A stretch of 64,000 nucleotides of DNA from Peptoniphilus gorbachii (GCF_016908115.1 NZ_JAFBDH010000002.1:124001-188000); one strand, 5' to 3'. Shown: positions 41,087-49,968, numbered from the stretch's first letter. Program-made: numbers and translations. The notes: a model not told the origin generated them from the letters alone.

Positions 41087-41906
41087 CTATTCCACCTCCA
41101 TATAAAAGTAACTCTTTGTATTTTCTTAACTTCTCTTGATGGATTTTTCTTCTAAAATCTTCTCCCGTAACTTTAACTGGTATTGTCATTTCAAGTATTC
41201 TTGAATATATCCTCTGATACTCAAGTTCAATATTAGGATTTTGAATAATTTCCAATGATAAGTTTGTAGTAAAAATTGTCGGCCTACCTTTTAAGTATCT
41301 TGAGTTTATAATGTTATATACTTGTTCTCTTGCATAAGATGTATCCCTTTCAATTCCAAGATCATCTAAAATTAACAACGGAATGTTTGATAGGTTATCT
41401 ATAATTTCATTTGAATCTAGCTTAAATGCTGATTTTTGTATTTGATTTATAACCTGAGATAAATTCATAATCTTAACTTTAACTTGTTCTCTTTCAATTA
41501 ATTCATTTGCAATAGAACAAGCAAGATAAGTCTTTCCACTGCCAACATCTCCATGAAATAAAAGTCCAACATTGTCTTCCTTCATTTGTTCAAAACTTTT
41601 AGCATAATTGTAAGCAACCTTGTAAGCTTGACCTTTTTCATTTAAGAATCTCTCAAAATTATATTGGTGTTGGAGTGGCGATGAGAAACAATCTCTTTTT
41701 AGCGATGATATTTTCATTAGTCTTTCTCTTTCTTCATTTTCCTTATCTCTTTTTATTTCACATTCACATTTAATTCTGGGAATAAACTTTGTAAAGCCAA
41801 GGTCAAGTAATTCTCCATCGACTCTTTTATCACATACCTTACAATAAATATGTCCATTTCTTTCAATATCATTTTCTCTTAATACAAAATCTTTTAAGTT
41901 CTTCAT
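41079..41906 (-). CDS. DnaC/IstB-like helicase loader
   Basis: A 275-residue AAA+ protein. N-terminal zinc-binding part ('CKVCDKRVDGE' ... 'RIKCECE'), then Walker A 'LLFHGDVGSGKTYLACSIAN' (G-D-V-G-S-G-K-T), Walker B 'IPLLILDDLGIER' and 'TIFTTNLSLE'. It loads the replicative helicase during replication of the excised ICE. Its ATG overlaps the end of repA; the RBS is coded by the last repA codons. Confidence 0.9.
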   Translation of the reverse strand: MKNLKDFVLRENDIERNGHIYCKVCDKRVDGELLDLGFTKFIPRIKCECEIKRDKENEERERLMKISSLKRDCFSSPLQHQYNFERFLNEKGQAYKVAYNYAKSFEQMKEDNVGLLFHGDVGSGKTYLACSIANELIEREQVKVKIMNLSQVINQIQKSAFKLDSNEIIDNLSNIPLLILDDLGIERDTSYAREQVYNIINSRYLKGRPTIFTTNLSLEIIQNPNIELEYQRIYSRILEMTIPVKVTGEDFRRKIHQEKLRKYKELLLYGGGIDD

Positions 41907-42676
41907 AAACTCTCTCCTATATCGTAATTCATTTTCCTTGTTGTATTATCATTAATGTTTTTTGCCTGATCATTAAGATACCAATTGATTATCGTTGCCT
42001 TGTAATCTTGATACACTCTGTTATTTGCTTTCATATATGACGACAACCTATCAATGTAGTCACTAATTCTACTTCCTAACTCATTTGTTAAGTCCTTGTA
42101 TTCTTCATCAGTCAAAAATATGTTTTTATATATTCCATAAGGCTTTTGTCCCTTACTAAAATCATTCTTTCTTAACTCATTATTACTAATATTGTTATAG
42201 TTACCTTCCGATTTTCGGAAATCTTGAAGTCTGTTATTAGGAGTTCTTGAATTCCGATTATCGGAAGTCTGGACTTCTGCTTTTCGGAAATCTGGATTTC
42301 TATTATTTGAATCGGAGAAAACACTCATAAAATCTTTAACATATATCCTATTTGGTTTTCCAAGTCCTTGTCTTTTCTTTTCTATCAATCCAATTCCTGA
42401 TTTTATATCAAGCTCATTTATAATCTTTAAGGCTTTATCATTAGCACAGTTAAATTGCTCTTTAATAGCATCCATTGTGTAGTAAATAAAGACTTTTCCA
42501 TCTTCATCTATCCAGCCATTTTTATATGAAAGACCCATTCGATTAAGCATATATGAATACAAAACTTTAGCTTCAATAGAAATGCTCTCAAAAATCTCAT
42601 CTTCCATTAATACCATAGGTAACCTAATGAAGTTATACATCTCAGATTGCCTATTATAAAAATAATCAAAATTCAT
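41903..42676 (-). CDS. RepA_N-like/replication initiator protein
   Basis: A 257-residue protein. The N-terminal ~95 residues ('FIRLPMVLMEDEIFESISIE', 'AKVLYSYMLNRMGLSYKNGW') form the RepA_N-type DNA-binding domain of plasmid and ICE initiators. A middle segment (about 120-165) encodes palindromic DNA repeats that may be the origin. The C-terminal DnaD-like motif is 'YQDYKATIINWY'. It is the first gene of the replication block; RBS AAGGAGG 4 nt before ATG. The IS110-family copy lies directly upstream and may affect its promoter. Confidence 0.87.
   Translation of the reverse strand: MNFDYFYNRQSEMYNFIRLPMVLMEDEIFESISIEAKVLYSYMLNRMGLSYKNGWIDEDGKVFIYYTMDAIKEQFNCANDKALKIINELDIKSGIGLIEKKRQGLGKPNRIYVKDFMSVFSDSNNRNPDFRKAEVQTSDNRNSRTPNNRLQDFRKSEGNYNNISNNELRKNDFSKGQKPYGIYKNIFLTDEEYKDLTNELGSRISDYIDRLSSYMKANNRVYQDYKATIINWYLNDQAKNINDNTTRKMNYDIGESL
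42206..42289. repeat. Iteron-like palindromes inside repA (candidate origin)
   Basis: TTCCGATTTTCGGAA (42206-42220), TTCCGATTATCGGAA (42252-42266) and TTCTGCTTTTCGGAA (42275-42289), each followed by (A/G)TCTnG. RepA_N replicons are known to carry their origin inside the repA coding sequence. The first repeat is also present in IME A at 11675-11689. Confidence 0.65.
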
Positions 42677-42749
42677 CCTTACCTCCTTATATAATGTATT
42701 TAGGTTGTTAAAGGTAACCTATAACCCTTTATCGACTAAGTATTATTCA

Positions 42750-42948
42750 GTTTTACTGTATAATATTGTTATTAGATAGAGTGTACTCGTCCCCTCCTTG
42801 AGATTTAATCTCGTACTTGAAAGAGTGAGTCCTCTAATCTTTTAACTGTTTACGTATAAGTTAGATGTTGACTGATTTTCAGTACTTCGTATCTCCCATA
42901 AGGCAGTAACGTTATTAGATTTAGAAGGTTCTATCTAAAATACTTTTT
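42750..42948 (+). ncRNA. Candidate bridge RNA region in the left flank of the IS110 element
   Basis: About 200 nt of non-coding sequence before the transposase holds several possible stems (for example GAGAT-TTA-ATCTC at 42800-42812). In IS110-group elements this flank is known to be transcribed as a bridge RNA that pairs with donor and target DNA. Here it is a candidate by position only; loop guide sequences were not worked out. Confidence 0.4.
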
Positions 42949-42960
42949 ATGAGGTTTCAA

Positions 42961-44127
42961 ATGTTTTATTTAGGTATCGATATTGGTAAAAATACTCATG
43001 TTGCTTCATTAGTTGATGACAAGAAAAAAGTTATCTTTAAGGCTTTTTCTTTTTCAAATTCCATTGATGGTGCTGAAAGTTTAATCCTTAAACTAGAAGC
43101 TTTCAAAAATGAACTTGAAGTTGGTATGGAAGCTACAGGTCATTATTGGTTATCTCTATACTCATATCTTGTTGAAAAAAACTTTACTGTTCGTGTTATC
43201 AACCCTATCCAAACTGACGGTTGGCGACAAGGTATTGAGATTAGAAATAGAAAAACTGATATTATTGATTCTCTTTTAATAGCTGATCTTCTTAGATATG
43301 GAGATTTCGTTGAGACTTCACTTTCTAATGAAGATTATTTGTCTTTGAGGAATCTTTCCAGATTTAGGTCCTACCTTATTTCTTCTATTGGCGATCTTAA
43401 AAGAAAAACTATTGCGCTTTTAGATCAAGTTTTCCCTGAATATGCCTCTTCTTTTAGTAATATTTTTGGGAAGACTTCTAAGGAAATTCTTTCAAATTTC
43501 TCTACTCCTTCTGATTTTGAGGATATTAATTCTGATGATTTGAATACTTTTCTTGAATCTGTTACTAGGAAAAACTATGCTTCTAAGAAGATTGATGAGC
43601 TTTCTAAAAAGGCTTCTTCTTTTGGTATTAATTTCTGTCTGGACTCATTTAGTCTTCAAATCAAAATGCTTATTGAGCAAATTTCTTTTATTCAAAATCA
43701 GGTTTCTGATGTTGAGAATGAAATTGAGGTTTTACTTGAAAAACTTAATTCTCCAATTACTACTATTCCAGGTATTGGTTCTGTTAATGCTGCTACTATA
43801 TTAGGTGAGATTGGTGATATTAAAAGATTTTCTAATCCTTCAAAACTTGTCGCTTATGCTGGTTTGGATGCTAGCGTTTCTCAGTCTGGAGAATATGAAT
43901 CTACTTACAATCATATGAGTAAAAGAGGTTCTCCTTACTTAAGGCGTGCTCTTTTTCAATCCGCTCTTAGAGCTGAATTTTGTGACCCTGTTTTTTCTGA
44001 TTATTATCAGAAGAAAATCAGTGAAGGCAAGCATCATTTAGTTGCTACAAACGCTGTTGCTAGAAAGCTTTGTCATACTATTTTTGCTGTCCTTACTAAG
44101 AATGAACCTTATCAAGTGCAGAGTTAG
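42961..44127 (+). CDS. IS110-family transposase (DEDD recombinase)
   Basis: A 388-residue protein. The N-terminal RuvC-like DEDD domain has 'YLGIDIGKNTHVASLVDD' (first Asp), 'VGMEATGHYWLSL' (Glu) and 'KTDIIDSLLIADLLR' (Asp pair). The C-terminal Tnp_20 domain has 'TTIPGIGSVNAATILGEIGD' and 'MSKRGSPYLRRALFQ' with the conserved Ser. ATG at 42961 (GAGG 6 nt before) is preferred over 42949. The frame is intact, so the IS may be active. Confidence 0.93.
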   Translation: MFYLGIDIGKNTHVASLVDDKKKVIFKAFSFSNSIDGAESLILKLEAFKNELEVGMEATGHYWLSLYSYLVEKNFTVRVINPIQTDGWRQGIEIRNRKTDIIDSLLIADLLRYGDFVETSLSNEDYLSLRNLSRFRSYLISSIGDLKRKTIALLDQVFPEYASSFSNIFGKTSKEILSNFSTPSDFEDINSDDLNTFLESVTRKNYASKKIDELSKKASSFGINFCLDSFSLQIKMLIEQISFIQNQVSDVENEIEVLLEKLNSPITTIPGIGSVNAATILGEIGDIKRFSNPSKLVAYAGLDASVSQSGEYESTYNHMSKRGSPYLRRALFQSALRAEFCDPVFSDYYQKKISEGKHHLVATNAVARKLCHTIFAVLTKNEPYQVQS

Positions 44128-44154
44128 TTTTTGCTTAACTGTTTACAAATTTTT

Positions 44155-44210
44155 GATAAAGGTTCTGTAAATGGCGAGCTTTGCTCGGGCGGAGCCTTTA
44201 TCATTTACAG
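44155..44210 (+). ncRNA. Pseudoknot-like structured element after the transposase
   Basis: GATAAAGG (44155-44162) can pair with CCTTTATC (44195-44202); CTGTAAAT (44165-44172) can pair with ATTTACAG (44203-44210). The order a-b-a'-b' is that of a pseudoknot, with an inner hairpin CGAGC/GCTCG (44175-44187). It may be an RNA structure or the recombination end of the IS. The rest of the gap to 44382 shows nothing I can name. Confidence 0.5.
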
Positions 44211-44382
44211 GTTCTTTTGAAAAAATTACTATTTAAAAGGCAAAAACTTTACTTACCCTATTTTTAATCTTAAACTTTAGGGTGCTTTTTCATGCTTATT
44301 TTTATTCAGTTTTTATCAATATCATTACTTATATTTTCTTTGTTTCACCTCTTGACTTTTAATAGTTAGTCTTTCTGTGAAA

Positions 44383-44420
44383 TAAAAAAAGACGACAGAA
44401 TATTGCTTTCTATCGTCTAC
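44383..44420 (-). terminator. Terminator after the CD1845-like gene
   Basis: AGACGATAGAAA / TTCTGTCGTCT followed by TTTTTTT on the minus strand, about 25 nt after the stop codon. Confidence 0.7.
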
Positions 44421-44443
44421 GATTGTCTAATATTTATTTTTCT

Positions 44444-44725
44444 TTAAATTGATTTTATTGTATAGTTTAATAATTCTAATAATCCAATAACATATATACC
44501 TAATTTAGGTAATCCAAATGGACTAAATAAAAATGCTAATATTAGTGCTTCAATTACAATTTGCTTGTCTCCTTGAAATATGCTAGCTAATCCAATTATA
44601 AAAATTAAAGTAGAAACTACGCTTAACAACGCAGTACTCAAACTTAATATGAAGGTTAAAAAAGCTATGAGCAAACTCAACACTAATCTTATCGGTAATA
44701 AAATTATTCTAATTATCCATCTCAT
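44444..44725 (-). CDS. CD1845-like small membrane protein at the ICE right end
   Basis: A 93-residue, very hydrophobic protein with three to four membrane segments; 'FLFSPFGLPKLGIYVIGLLE' matches the end of CD1845-family proteins found at the same place in Tn1549-type ICEs. Function is unknown. ATG has AGGGG 5 nt before it. No clear promoter is seen between it and the lysS terminator. Confidence 0.75.
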   Translation of the reverse strand: MRWIIRIILLPIRLVLSLLIAFLTFILSLSTALLSVVSTLIFIIGLASIFQGDKQIVIEALILAFLFSPFGLPKLGIYVIGLLELLNYTIKSI

Positions 44726-44734
44726 ACATACCCC

Positions 44735-44771
44735 TAAAAATTAAACTGGGATTCATAACAAATCCCAGTTT
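44735..44771 (-). terminator. lysS terminator at the chromosome-ICE border
   Basis: AAACTGGGATT / AATCCCAGTTT with a 6-7 nt loop, followed by AATTTTTA on the minus strand, 18 nt after the lysS stop. Confidence 0.75.
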
Positions 44772-44788
44772 CATAATTAGCGTGTCCT

Positions 44789-46711
44789 TTAATATAATTT
44801 TGATCCTGCTGGAATATTATCATCCAACATTATTAAGTTAAGTTTTTCCTCTCCATCGTACTCACAAATTGCAGATATAATCATACCTTCTGAGTCGATT
44901 CCCATCATCTTACGTGGAGGAAGATTACAAATCGCAAGTAGTGTCTTTCCAATTAAGCTCTCTGCACTGTAATATTCCTTAATACCAGATAAAATAACTC
45001 TTTCTTTTTCAGAACCATCATCTAATGTAAATTTCAATAGCTTTTTTGACTTTGGAACTTCTTCGCAGTTCTTAACTTTTACAACTCTAAAATCAGATTT
45101 TGAGAATGTATCAAAATCAACCATATCTTCAAATAATGGCTCTACTTTTACTTTTGAAAAGTCGATTTTTTCTGTCGTAAGTTTGTCGTAAGTTTCGTAA
45201 GTTTCTTTTGACAAATCCCCATTTTCTGCCTTTTCTAAGCCTATTGGCTTCATTGTTGGGAATAAAAGTACATCTCTAATAGATGGTTGGTCTGTTAAAA
45301 GTACAATCATTCTGTCAACACCAATTCCTAGTCCTCCTGTTGGTGGAAGTCCTACTTCAATTGCATTTATAAAGTCTGAATCCATTGGGTGAGCTTCATC
45401 GTCGCCTGCTTCTTTTTCAGCAACTTGTGCTTCAAATCTTTCTCTTTGATCGATTGGATCGTTAAGTTCAGAGAAGGCATTGGCAAATTCCCAAGTGTTT
45501 ATAAAGGCTTCAAATCTTTGTGTAAGTCTTGGGTCCTTTGGATTTCTCTTTGCAAGTGGAGAAACTTCTACAGGATGGCCAATTACAAAAGTTGGTTCAA
45601 CAAGGTGTTCTTCGCAGAATTCTTCAAACATTTCTGAAAGAATTTTGCCCCAAGTGTCGTGATCTGAAATTTCTAGTCCCTTTTCTCTTGCAATTTCTCT
45701 TGCCTTTTCATCTGTGTCGATTTCGTTAAAGTCTACATCAGCGTATTTTTTAACTGCATCTATCATTGTGATTCTCTTCCAAGGTGCTTTTAGTGAAATT
45801 TCTGTGCCTTGATAATTTATTGTGTCAGTTCCAAGAACTTCAAGTGCTACATATTCGAATAAGTTTTCAGTTATTCTCATCATTTCTTCGTAGTCTACAT
45901 AGGCTTGGTAAAGTTCAATATTTGTAAATTCTGGATTGTGTTTAGGGTCCATTCCTTCGTTTCTAAACATCTTGCCCATTTCGTAAACTTTTTCAAAGCC
46001 ACCTACGATTAATCTCTTTAAGAAAAGTTCGTTGGCAATTCTAAGTTGCATGTCAATGTCAAGAGTGTTGTGATGAGTGTAGAAAGGTCTTGCATTTGCT
46101 CCACCTGCTACTGTGCCAAGGATTGGTGTTTCAACTTCCAAAAATCCTAAGTTATCTAAAAATTCTCTGATTATTTTGATGATTTTATTTCTCTTTATAA
46201 ATACATCTTTTACTTCTGGATTTACGATTAAATCAACATATCTTTGTCTATATCTAAGGTCTGGGTCCTTTAGTCCGTGGAATTTTTCTGGAAGAATTTG
46301 AAGTGATTTTGAAAGTAGAGTCAAGTCAGTGGCACGAACTGTGATTTCGCCTGCTTCTGTTTTAAATACAAGGCCCTTTACTCCAATGATGTCTCCAATG
46401 TCAAGTCCCTTTACTTCTTCGTATTTATCTTCAAGGACATCTTTTCTTGCGAAAACTTGGATAGTTCCCAATGCATCTCTCACATCTAGGAAACAAATTT
46501 TGCCGTGGCGTCTCTTGCTCATTACACGACCAGCAATAGAAACTTCTCTTTCTTCATCTTCCTTAAATTCTTCTTTAATGTCCTTTGAACGAGCAGTTAC
46601 CTCGTAAGATTCATTGACAAAGGGATCTTTTCCTTCATTTCTTAACTCGTCAAGCTTTTGTCTCTTTAACAAAAGCATTTCATTTAGATTTGCATCTTCT
46701 GTCTTTTTCAC
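44789..46711 (-). CDS. lysS: Lysyl-tRNA synthetase with C-terminal tRNA-binding domain
   Basis: A 640-residue class II aminoacyl-tRNA synthetase that charges tRNA-Lys. An N-terminal OB anticodon-binding domain (about 55-165) is followed by the catalytic core with motif 2 ('[20 protein letters not shown]') and motif 3 ('[20 protein letters not shown]'). Residues about 530-640 are an added EMAP/Trbp111-type tRNA-binding domain ('[20 protein letters not shown]'), as is common at the end of MetRS; this makes it about 140 residues longer than the usual bacterial enzyme. It follows greA by 10 nt. Its 3' end borders the ICE but is intact. Confidence 0.97.
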   Translation of the reverse strand: MKKTEDANLNEMLLLKRQKLDELRNEGKDPFVNESYEVTARSKDIKEEFKEDEEREVSIAGRVMSKRRHGKICFLDVRDALGTIQVFARKDVLEDKYEEVKGLDIGDIIGVKGLVFKTEAGEITVRATDLTLLSKSLQILPEKFHGLKDPDLRYRQRYVDLIVNPEVKDVFIKRNKIIKIIREFLDNLGFLEVETPILGTVAGGANARPFYTHHNTLDIDMQLRIANELFLKRLIVGGFEKVYEMGKMFRNEGMDPKHNPEFTNIELYQAYVDYEEMMRITENLFEYVALEVLGTDTINYQGTEISLKAPWKRITMIDAVKKYADVDFNEIDTDEKAREIAREKGLEISDHDTWGKILSEMFEEFCEEHLVEPTFVIGHPVEVSPLAKRNPKDPRLTQRFEAFINTWEFANAFSELNDPIDQRERFEAQVAEKEAGDDEAHPMDSDFINAIEVGLPPTGGLGIGVDRMIVLLTDQPSIRDVLLFPTMKPIGLEKAENGDLSKETYETYDKLTTEKIDFSKVKVEPLFEDMVDFDTFSKSDFRVVKVKNCEEVPKSKKLLKFTLDDGSEKERVILSGIKEYYSAESLIGKTLLAICNLPPRKMMGIDSEGMIISAICEYDGEEKLNLIMLDDNIPAGSKLY

Positions 46712-46721
46712 AAATTGCCTC

Positions 46722-47195
46722 CTAAATAGTTATTCCACAAATTTCATACTTGATTATTCCATCTGGAACTTCAACTTCAACTACATCACCAATGCGATTG
46801 CCAAGAAGTTTTGAGCCAACTGGTGATTCGTTAGAAATTTTTCCTTCAAGAGGATCTGCTTCTGCTGAACCAACAATTGTATATTCGTCTTCTTCCATAG
46901 TGTCTAGTTCTCTAACTTTTACAGAAGAACCAATATTAACTACATCTGTATTTAAATCTTTTTCATCAATTATCTTTGCATTACGAACCATCATTTCAAG
47001 TTTTGCGATTCTCTCTTCAACTTGTGCTTGTTCGTTTTTAGCTTCATCATATTCAGAGTTTTCAGAAAGGTCGCCATATCCTAGTGCAACTTTAATTCTT
47101 TCAGAAACTTCCTTTCTTCTAACAGTTTTTAAATACTCAATTTCATTTTCGATTTTTTCTAGACCTTCCGGTGTAAAAAATATATCTTTTTCCAA
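46722..47195 (-). CDS. greA: Transcription elongation factor GreA
   Basis: A 157-residue protein with the GreA plan: N-terminal coiled coil ('[20 protein letters not shown]', '[20 protein letters not shown]' with the acidic tip) and C-terminal FKBP-like domain ending '[17 protein letters not shown]'. It rescues backtracked RNA polymerase. The start is TTG with GGAG 6 nt before. It is in operon with lysS and is preceded by a consensus promoter and a terminator-like hairpin. Confidence 0.97.
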   Translation of the reverse strand: MEKDIFFTPEGLEKIENEIEYLKTVRRKEVSERIKVALGYGDLSENSEYDEAKNEQAQVEERIAKLEMMVRNAKIIDEKDLNTDVVNIGSSVKVRELDTMEEDEYTIVGSAEADPLEGKISNESPVGSKLLGNRIGDVVEVEVPDGIIKYEICGITI

Positions 47196-47217
47196 AATTC
47201 TCTCTCCTCAATATATA

Positions 47218-47295
47218 AAAAATAAGGCGTCAGCCGCCCTTTAACAAAAACCTTTTAATCTAGGCTATTATAGTTGAAAGTTCTCTAAATGTCAA
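47218..47295 (-). promoter_or_regulatory. greA-lysS promoter followed by attenuator-like hairpin
   Basis: Minus strand: TTGACA (47295-47290), 17 nt, TATAAT (47272-47267), a consensus sigma-A promoter. Inside the leader AAGGGCG-GCTGA-CGCCTT (about 47241-47224) is followed by ATTTTTT, a terminator-like stem 25 nt before the greA start. This could attenuate the operon. Confidence 0.75.
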
Positions 47296-47336
47296 GATTT
47301 TAAAGTATTTCAATGCTTTTTTTAATAATTTTTTCA

Positions 47337-47371
47337 AAAAAGAAAACCCTGCAACTTTCACCACAGAGTTT
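47337..47371 (-). terminator. dusB terminator
   Basis: AAACTCTG / CAGGGTTT followed by TCTTTTTT on the minus strand, 12 nt after the dusB stop. Confidence 0.7.
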
Positions 47372-47382
47372 TAAAATTTATT

Positions 47383-48312
47383 TTAGTCTAAAGTTTCAAT
47401 ATAAGATCTAATAAGATTTATTATCTCATCCTTGTCCTTTAGTGTGTTTAATTTATTCCTAACTTCCTTGGAGTCCTTCATTCCCTTAAAATAATTTGCA
47501 TAAACTTTTCTCATTTCAAGGATGCCAAGTTTTTCTCCCCTATAAGATATTTTTCTTTCAAGTTCATCTATCATAAGTAGAAGTTTTTCTCTATCACTTG
47601 GTTTATAATAGTCTCCAGTTTTGATTAGCTCTTCAATTTGATTAAAGATATAGGGGTTTCCTACTGCTCCCCGACCTATTGCTATGCCGTCAACATTTGA
47701 ATAGTTTATTTTTTCTAGGGCATCTTCTGGACTCTCGATGTCGCCATTTCCAATTACGGGAATTTTTACATTTTCTTTAACTTCTTTTATAAAATCCCAG
47801 TCTGCCTTACCTGTGTAATATTCTTCTCTAGTCCTTCCATGAACTGTTACAAAACTTGCTCCTGCTGCCTCAATATTTTTTATGGCTTTCATAGAAGAAA
47901 TTCCCTTTATTCCCTTTCTAACTTTTACAGAAACGGGCTTTTTTGAATTTTCTACAACAGCTTTTACAATGTCATATACAAGTGATGGGTCGCTTAAAAG
48001 ATAGGAACCAGAATTATTTTTTACAATTTTTGGTGCAGGGCAACCCATATTAATGTCGATATAGGAAAAGTCATAATCATTTAAAATGCTTGCAGCTTCT
48101 CCCATAATTTTTGCGTCAGAGCCAAAAATTTGCACAGAAACTTTTTTCTCCTTGGGAGAAATTTCTAAAAGGTCCAGGGTTTTTTTATTTTCATAGACAA
48201 GTGCCATGGCTGAAACCATTTCTGTCACAGTTATATCTGCTCCCTTTTCACTTGCAACTTCTCTAAAGGCTATGTCGGTGTAGCCTGCCATTGGTGCTAA
48301 AATTTTTAACAA
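47383..48312 (-). CDS. dusB: tRNA-dihydrouridine synthase B
   Basis: A 309-residue FMN enzyme that reduces uridines in the tRNA D-loop. The TIM barrel shows 'LAPMAGYTDIAFREVASEKG', the active-site Cys in 'NMGCPAPKIVKNNSGS', 'VHGRTREEYYTGKADW' and FMN phosphate loops 'IGNGDIESPED' and 'IGRGAVGNP'. TTG start, 10 nt after coaX in the same operon. Confidence 0.95.
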   Translation of the reverse strand: MLKILAPMAGYTDIAFREVASEKGADITVTEMVSAMALVYENKKTLDLLEISPKEKKVSVQIFGSDAKIMGEAASILNDYDFSYIDINMGCPAPKIVKNNSGSYLLSDPSLVYDIVKAVVENSKKPVSVKVRKGIKGISSMKAIKNIEAAGASFVTVHGRTREEYYTGKADWDFIKEVKENVKIPVIGNGDIESPEDALEKINYSNVDGIAIGRGAVGNPYIFNQIEELIKTGDYYKPSDREKLLLMIDELERKISYRGEKLGILEMRKVYANYFKGMKDSKEVRNKLNTLKDKDEIINLIRSYIETLD

Positions 48313-48322
48313 AAAATCACTC

Positions 48323-49105
48323 TCAATCTATATTGTTGTTTTTTTCAAATATAATTTTAAGTCCTTCAAGAGTTAAGAATTTATTTATTATAAAATTATA
48401 TTTTGAATCGCTAGTAAGCATTGTGGAGAAACCACCAGTGGAAATTATATTTGTGTCTTCTTCCTTCCAATTTAACTCTTTTAAAAGTTTTGCCACAATT
48501 CCATCAATCATTTCTGTGTAACCATAGTAGAGTCCAGATTGCATTGCCCCAACTGTGTTAGATTGAATAACTTTATCTGGCGCAATAATTTCAATTTTTG
48601 GAAGTTTTGAAGTCATCATAAAAAGTGCTTCAGCAGAAATTCCTATGCCTGGCATAATTAAACCACCAAGATAATTTTTTTCCTTGTCAACTACACAAAA
48701 AGTCATTGCCGTTCCTATGTCTACTATAATGGATTTTTTTCCATAAATTTCTAGTGCCCCAACAGCATTTACAAGTCTATCGGCACCAACTTCCTTTGGA
48801 TTATCGTATTTTATATTAAGTCCCAAGTCTAAATCTGCACTTACTATCATTGGATTTTTATTAAAATATTTTCTAATCATAGAAGGAAGTGTGTGCATAA
48901 GGTTTGGCACAACGGAAGAAATTATTACATTTTCAATATCTTGTGGATCAATGTTGGCATGAGTTAGTGTATTTATAAAAATAAGACCGTACTCATCTGA
49001 TGTTCTAGTCTTCACAGTGGAAGTCCTAAAATCATTTACAAGTTCATCCCCCTTATAAACACCCCAAGTTATGGAAGTATTGCCTACATCTATTACTAAT
49101 AACAT
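48323..49105 (-). CDS. coaX: Type III pantothenate kinase
   Basis: A 260-residue ASKHA-fold kinase for the first step of coenzyme A synthesis. 'LVIDVGNTSITWGVY' (phosphate 1), 'KEVGADRLVNAVGA' and 'IVDIGTAMTFCVVDKEKNYL' (phosphate 2) with 'GGLIMPGIGISAEALF' are typical. It precedes dusB, as in the Bacillus order, and is divergent from bioY. Confidence 0.95.
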   Translation of the reverse strand: MLLVIDVGNTSITWGVYKGDELVNDFRTSTVKTRTSDEYGLIFINTLTHANIDPQDIENVIISSVVPNLMHTLPSMIRKYFNKNPMIVSADLDLGLNIKYDNPKEVGADRLVNAVGALEIYGKKSIIVDIGTAMTFCVVDKEKNYLGGLIMPGIGISAEALFMMTSKLPKIEIIAPDKVIQSNTVGAMQSGLYYGYTEMIDGIVAKLLKELNWKEEDTNIISTGGFSTMLTSDSKYNFIINKFLTLEGLKIIFEKNNNID

Positions 49106-49237
49106 TATTACACCTCATTTAACAAATTGTTTTCATTATATATTTTATAATCTTCACTTTCAACTAATTATTTACCCAAATTTTAAAATTAGTCCTTTAA
49201 AATTATTTCTTTGTAAATATTTTTCGCAATTATTTTT

Positions 49238-49277
49238 TGTTAACCTCATTGACAATATAGTAAACATTGTGTACTAT
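49238..49277 (+). promoter_or_regulatory. bioY promoter overlapped by a BirA-type operator
   Basis: TTGACA (49249-49254), 17 nt, TACTAT (49272-49277). The inverted repeat TGTTAAC-N15-GTAAACA (49238-49266) covers it and has the form of biotin-repressor (BirA) operators of Firmicutes. Biotin-dependent repression of bioY is the likely meaning. Confidence 0.7.
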
Positions 49278-49292
49278 ATTTATCGGAGGTTA

Positions 49293-49835
49293 ATGATGAA
49301 AATTAAAACAAGAGACATAACAAAAATTGCACTTTTAGTTGCACTTATTGCAGTAGGTGCCTTTATATCTATACCAATTGGACCTGTTCCCTTCACTTTG
49401 CAAAACTTTTTTGTATTTATGACAGGACTTTTACTTACACCCTTTTATGCGGGACTTACAGTTTTTATATATGTATTATTGGGCTTAATTGGTATTCCAA
49501 TTTTCGCAGGTTTTACAGGAGGTTATCAATCTTTTTTAAAACCAAGTTTTGGATTTTTAATTGCCTTTATAATAGGAGCAGCCTTTATATCTAAATTTGC
49601 CCATGGTGAAAAAAACTTTGGCAAAATTATGGTTGTTTTAGTTTTAGCAGAAGTTATTTTCTACGCAATAGGTCTTCCCTATATGTATGTAATTTTAAAT
49701 AATGTAATGGGCACTTCCATGGACGTGGCAAAAGTCTTTTCTATTGGCATGATACCTTTTATCATACCTGACATGGCAAAGGCAGTAGTTGCAGCAATAA
49801 TTGCTCCAAGAATTTTAAAAGCTTTGAATAACTAG
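49293..49835 (+). CDS. bioY: Biotin transporter S component BioY
   Basis: A 180-residue membrane protein of the BioY family: 'ALLVALIAVGAFISIPIGPV', 'LTPFYAGLTVFIYVLLGLIG' and 'GGYQSFLKPSFGFLIAF' hold the family pattern with six membrane segments. It binds biotin for an ECF module coded elsewhere. The start ATG ATG at 49293 follows GGAGG by 4-7 nt; the longer upstream frame crosses the promoter and is not used. Confidence 0.95.
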   Translation: MMKIKTRDITKIALLVALIAVGAFISIPIGPVPFTLQNFFVFMTGLLLTPFYAGLTVFIYVLLGLIGIPIFAGFTGGYQSFLKPSFGFLIAFIIGAAFISKFAHGEKNFGKIMVVLVLAEVIFYAIGLPYMYVILNNVMGTSMDVAKVFSIGMIPFIIPDMAKAVVAAIIAPRILKALNN

Positions 49836-49877
49836 CTTTTAAAGATTAAATAGTTTATAAATAATAGAATAATTTAT

Positions 49878-49910
49878 GAAAAAGTCTCGCCATAGTGCGG
49901 GATTTTTTCA
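49878..49910 (+). terminator. bioY terminator
   Basis: AAAAAGTCTCGC / GTGCGGGATTTTTT stem with a 4-nt loop, ending in a T-run, 43 nt after bioY. Confidence 0.75.
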
Positions 49911-49968
49911 TATCTCATTATAGTTATATGATAAAAATTCTGTTATAATATCAAGATAGGAGGTTATT

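Larger units (their letters stand above)
42700..44215 (+). mobile_element. IS110-family insertion sequence (ends approximate)
   Basis: One plus-strand transposase gene with long untranslated flanks, inserted against the strand direction of the ICE between repA and the CD1845-like gene. IS110 elements have no clear terminal inverted repeats, so the ends are estimates. The sequence TTAACTGTTTAC occurs in both flanks (42842-42853 and 44135-44146). Confidence 0.8.
1..44788 (-). mobile_element. Right part of a Tn1549/CTn-type integrative conjugative element
   Basis: The minus-strand gene set CD1845-like, RepA-like, DnaC-like, DUF3801/PcfB, BRO, VirD4, SSB, Maff2, TrbL/VirB6-like, PrgI and VirB4 is the conserved backbone of the Tn1549 and C. 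difficile CTn group of ICEs. The left end, with relaxase, integrase and the second attachment site, is outside the window. The right boundary is placed between the CD1845-like gene (starts at 44725) and the lysS stop codon (44789); the exact attachment core cannot be seen because its partner is missing. Three smaller elements and one IS110-family copy are nested inside. The element is probably not transfer-competent in this state because virD4 is split. Confidence 0.85.

Noticed and set aside
49071-49292. N-terminal extension of bioY
   Set aside because: It would cross the promoter and BirA-type operator; the GGAGG-preceded ATG at 49293 gives the family length.
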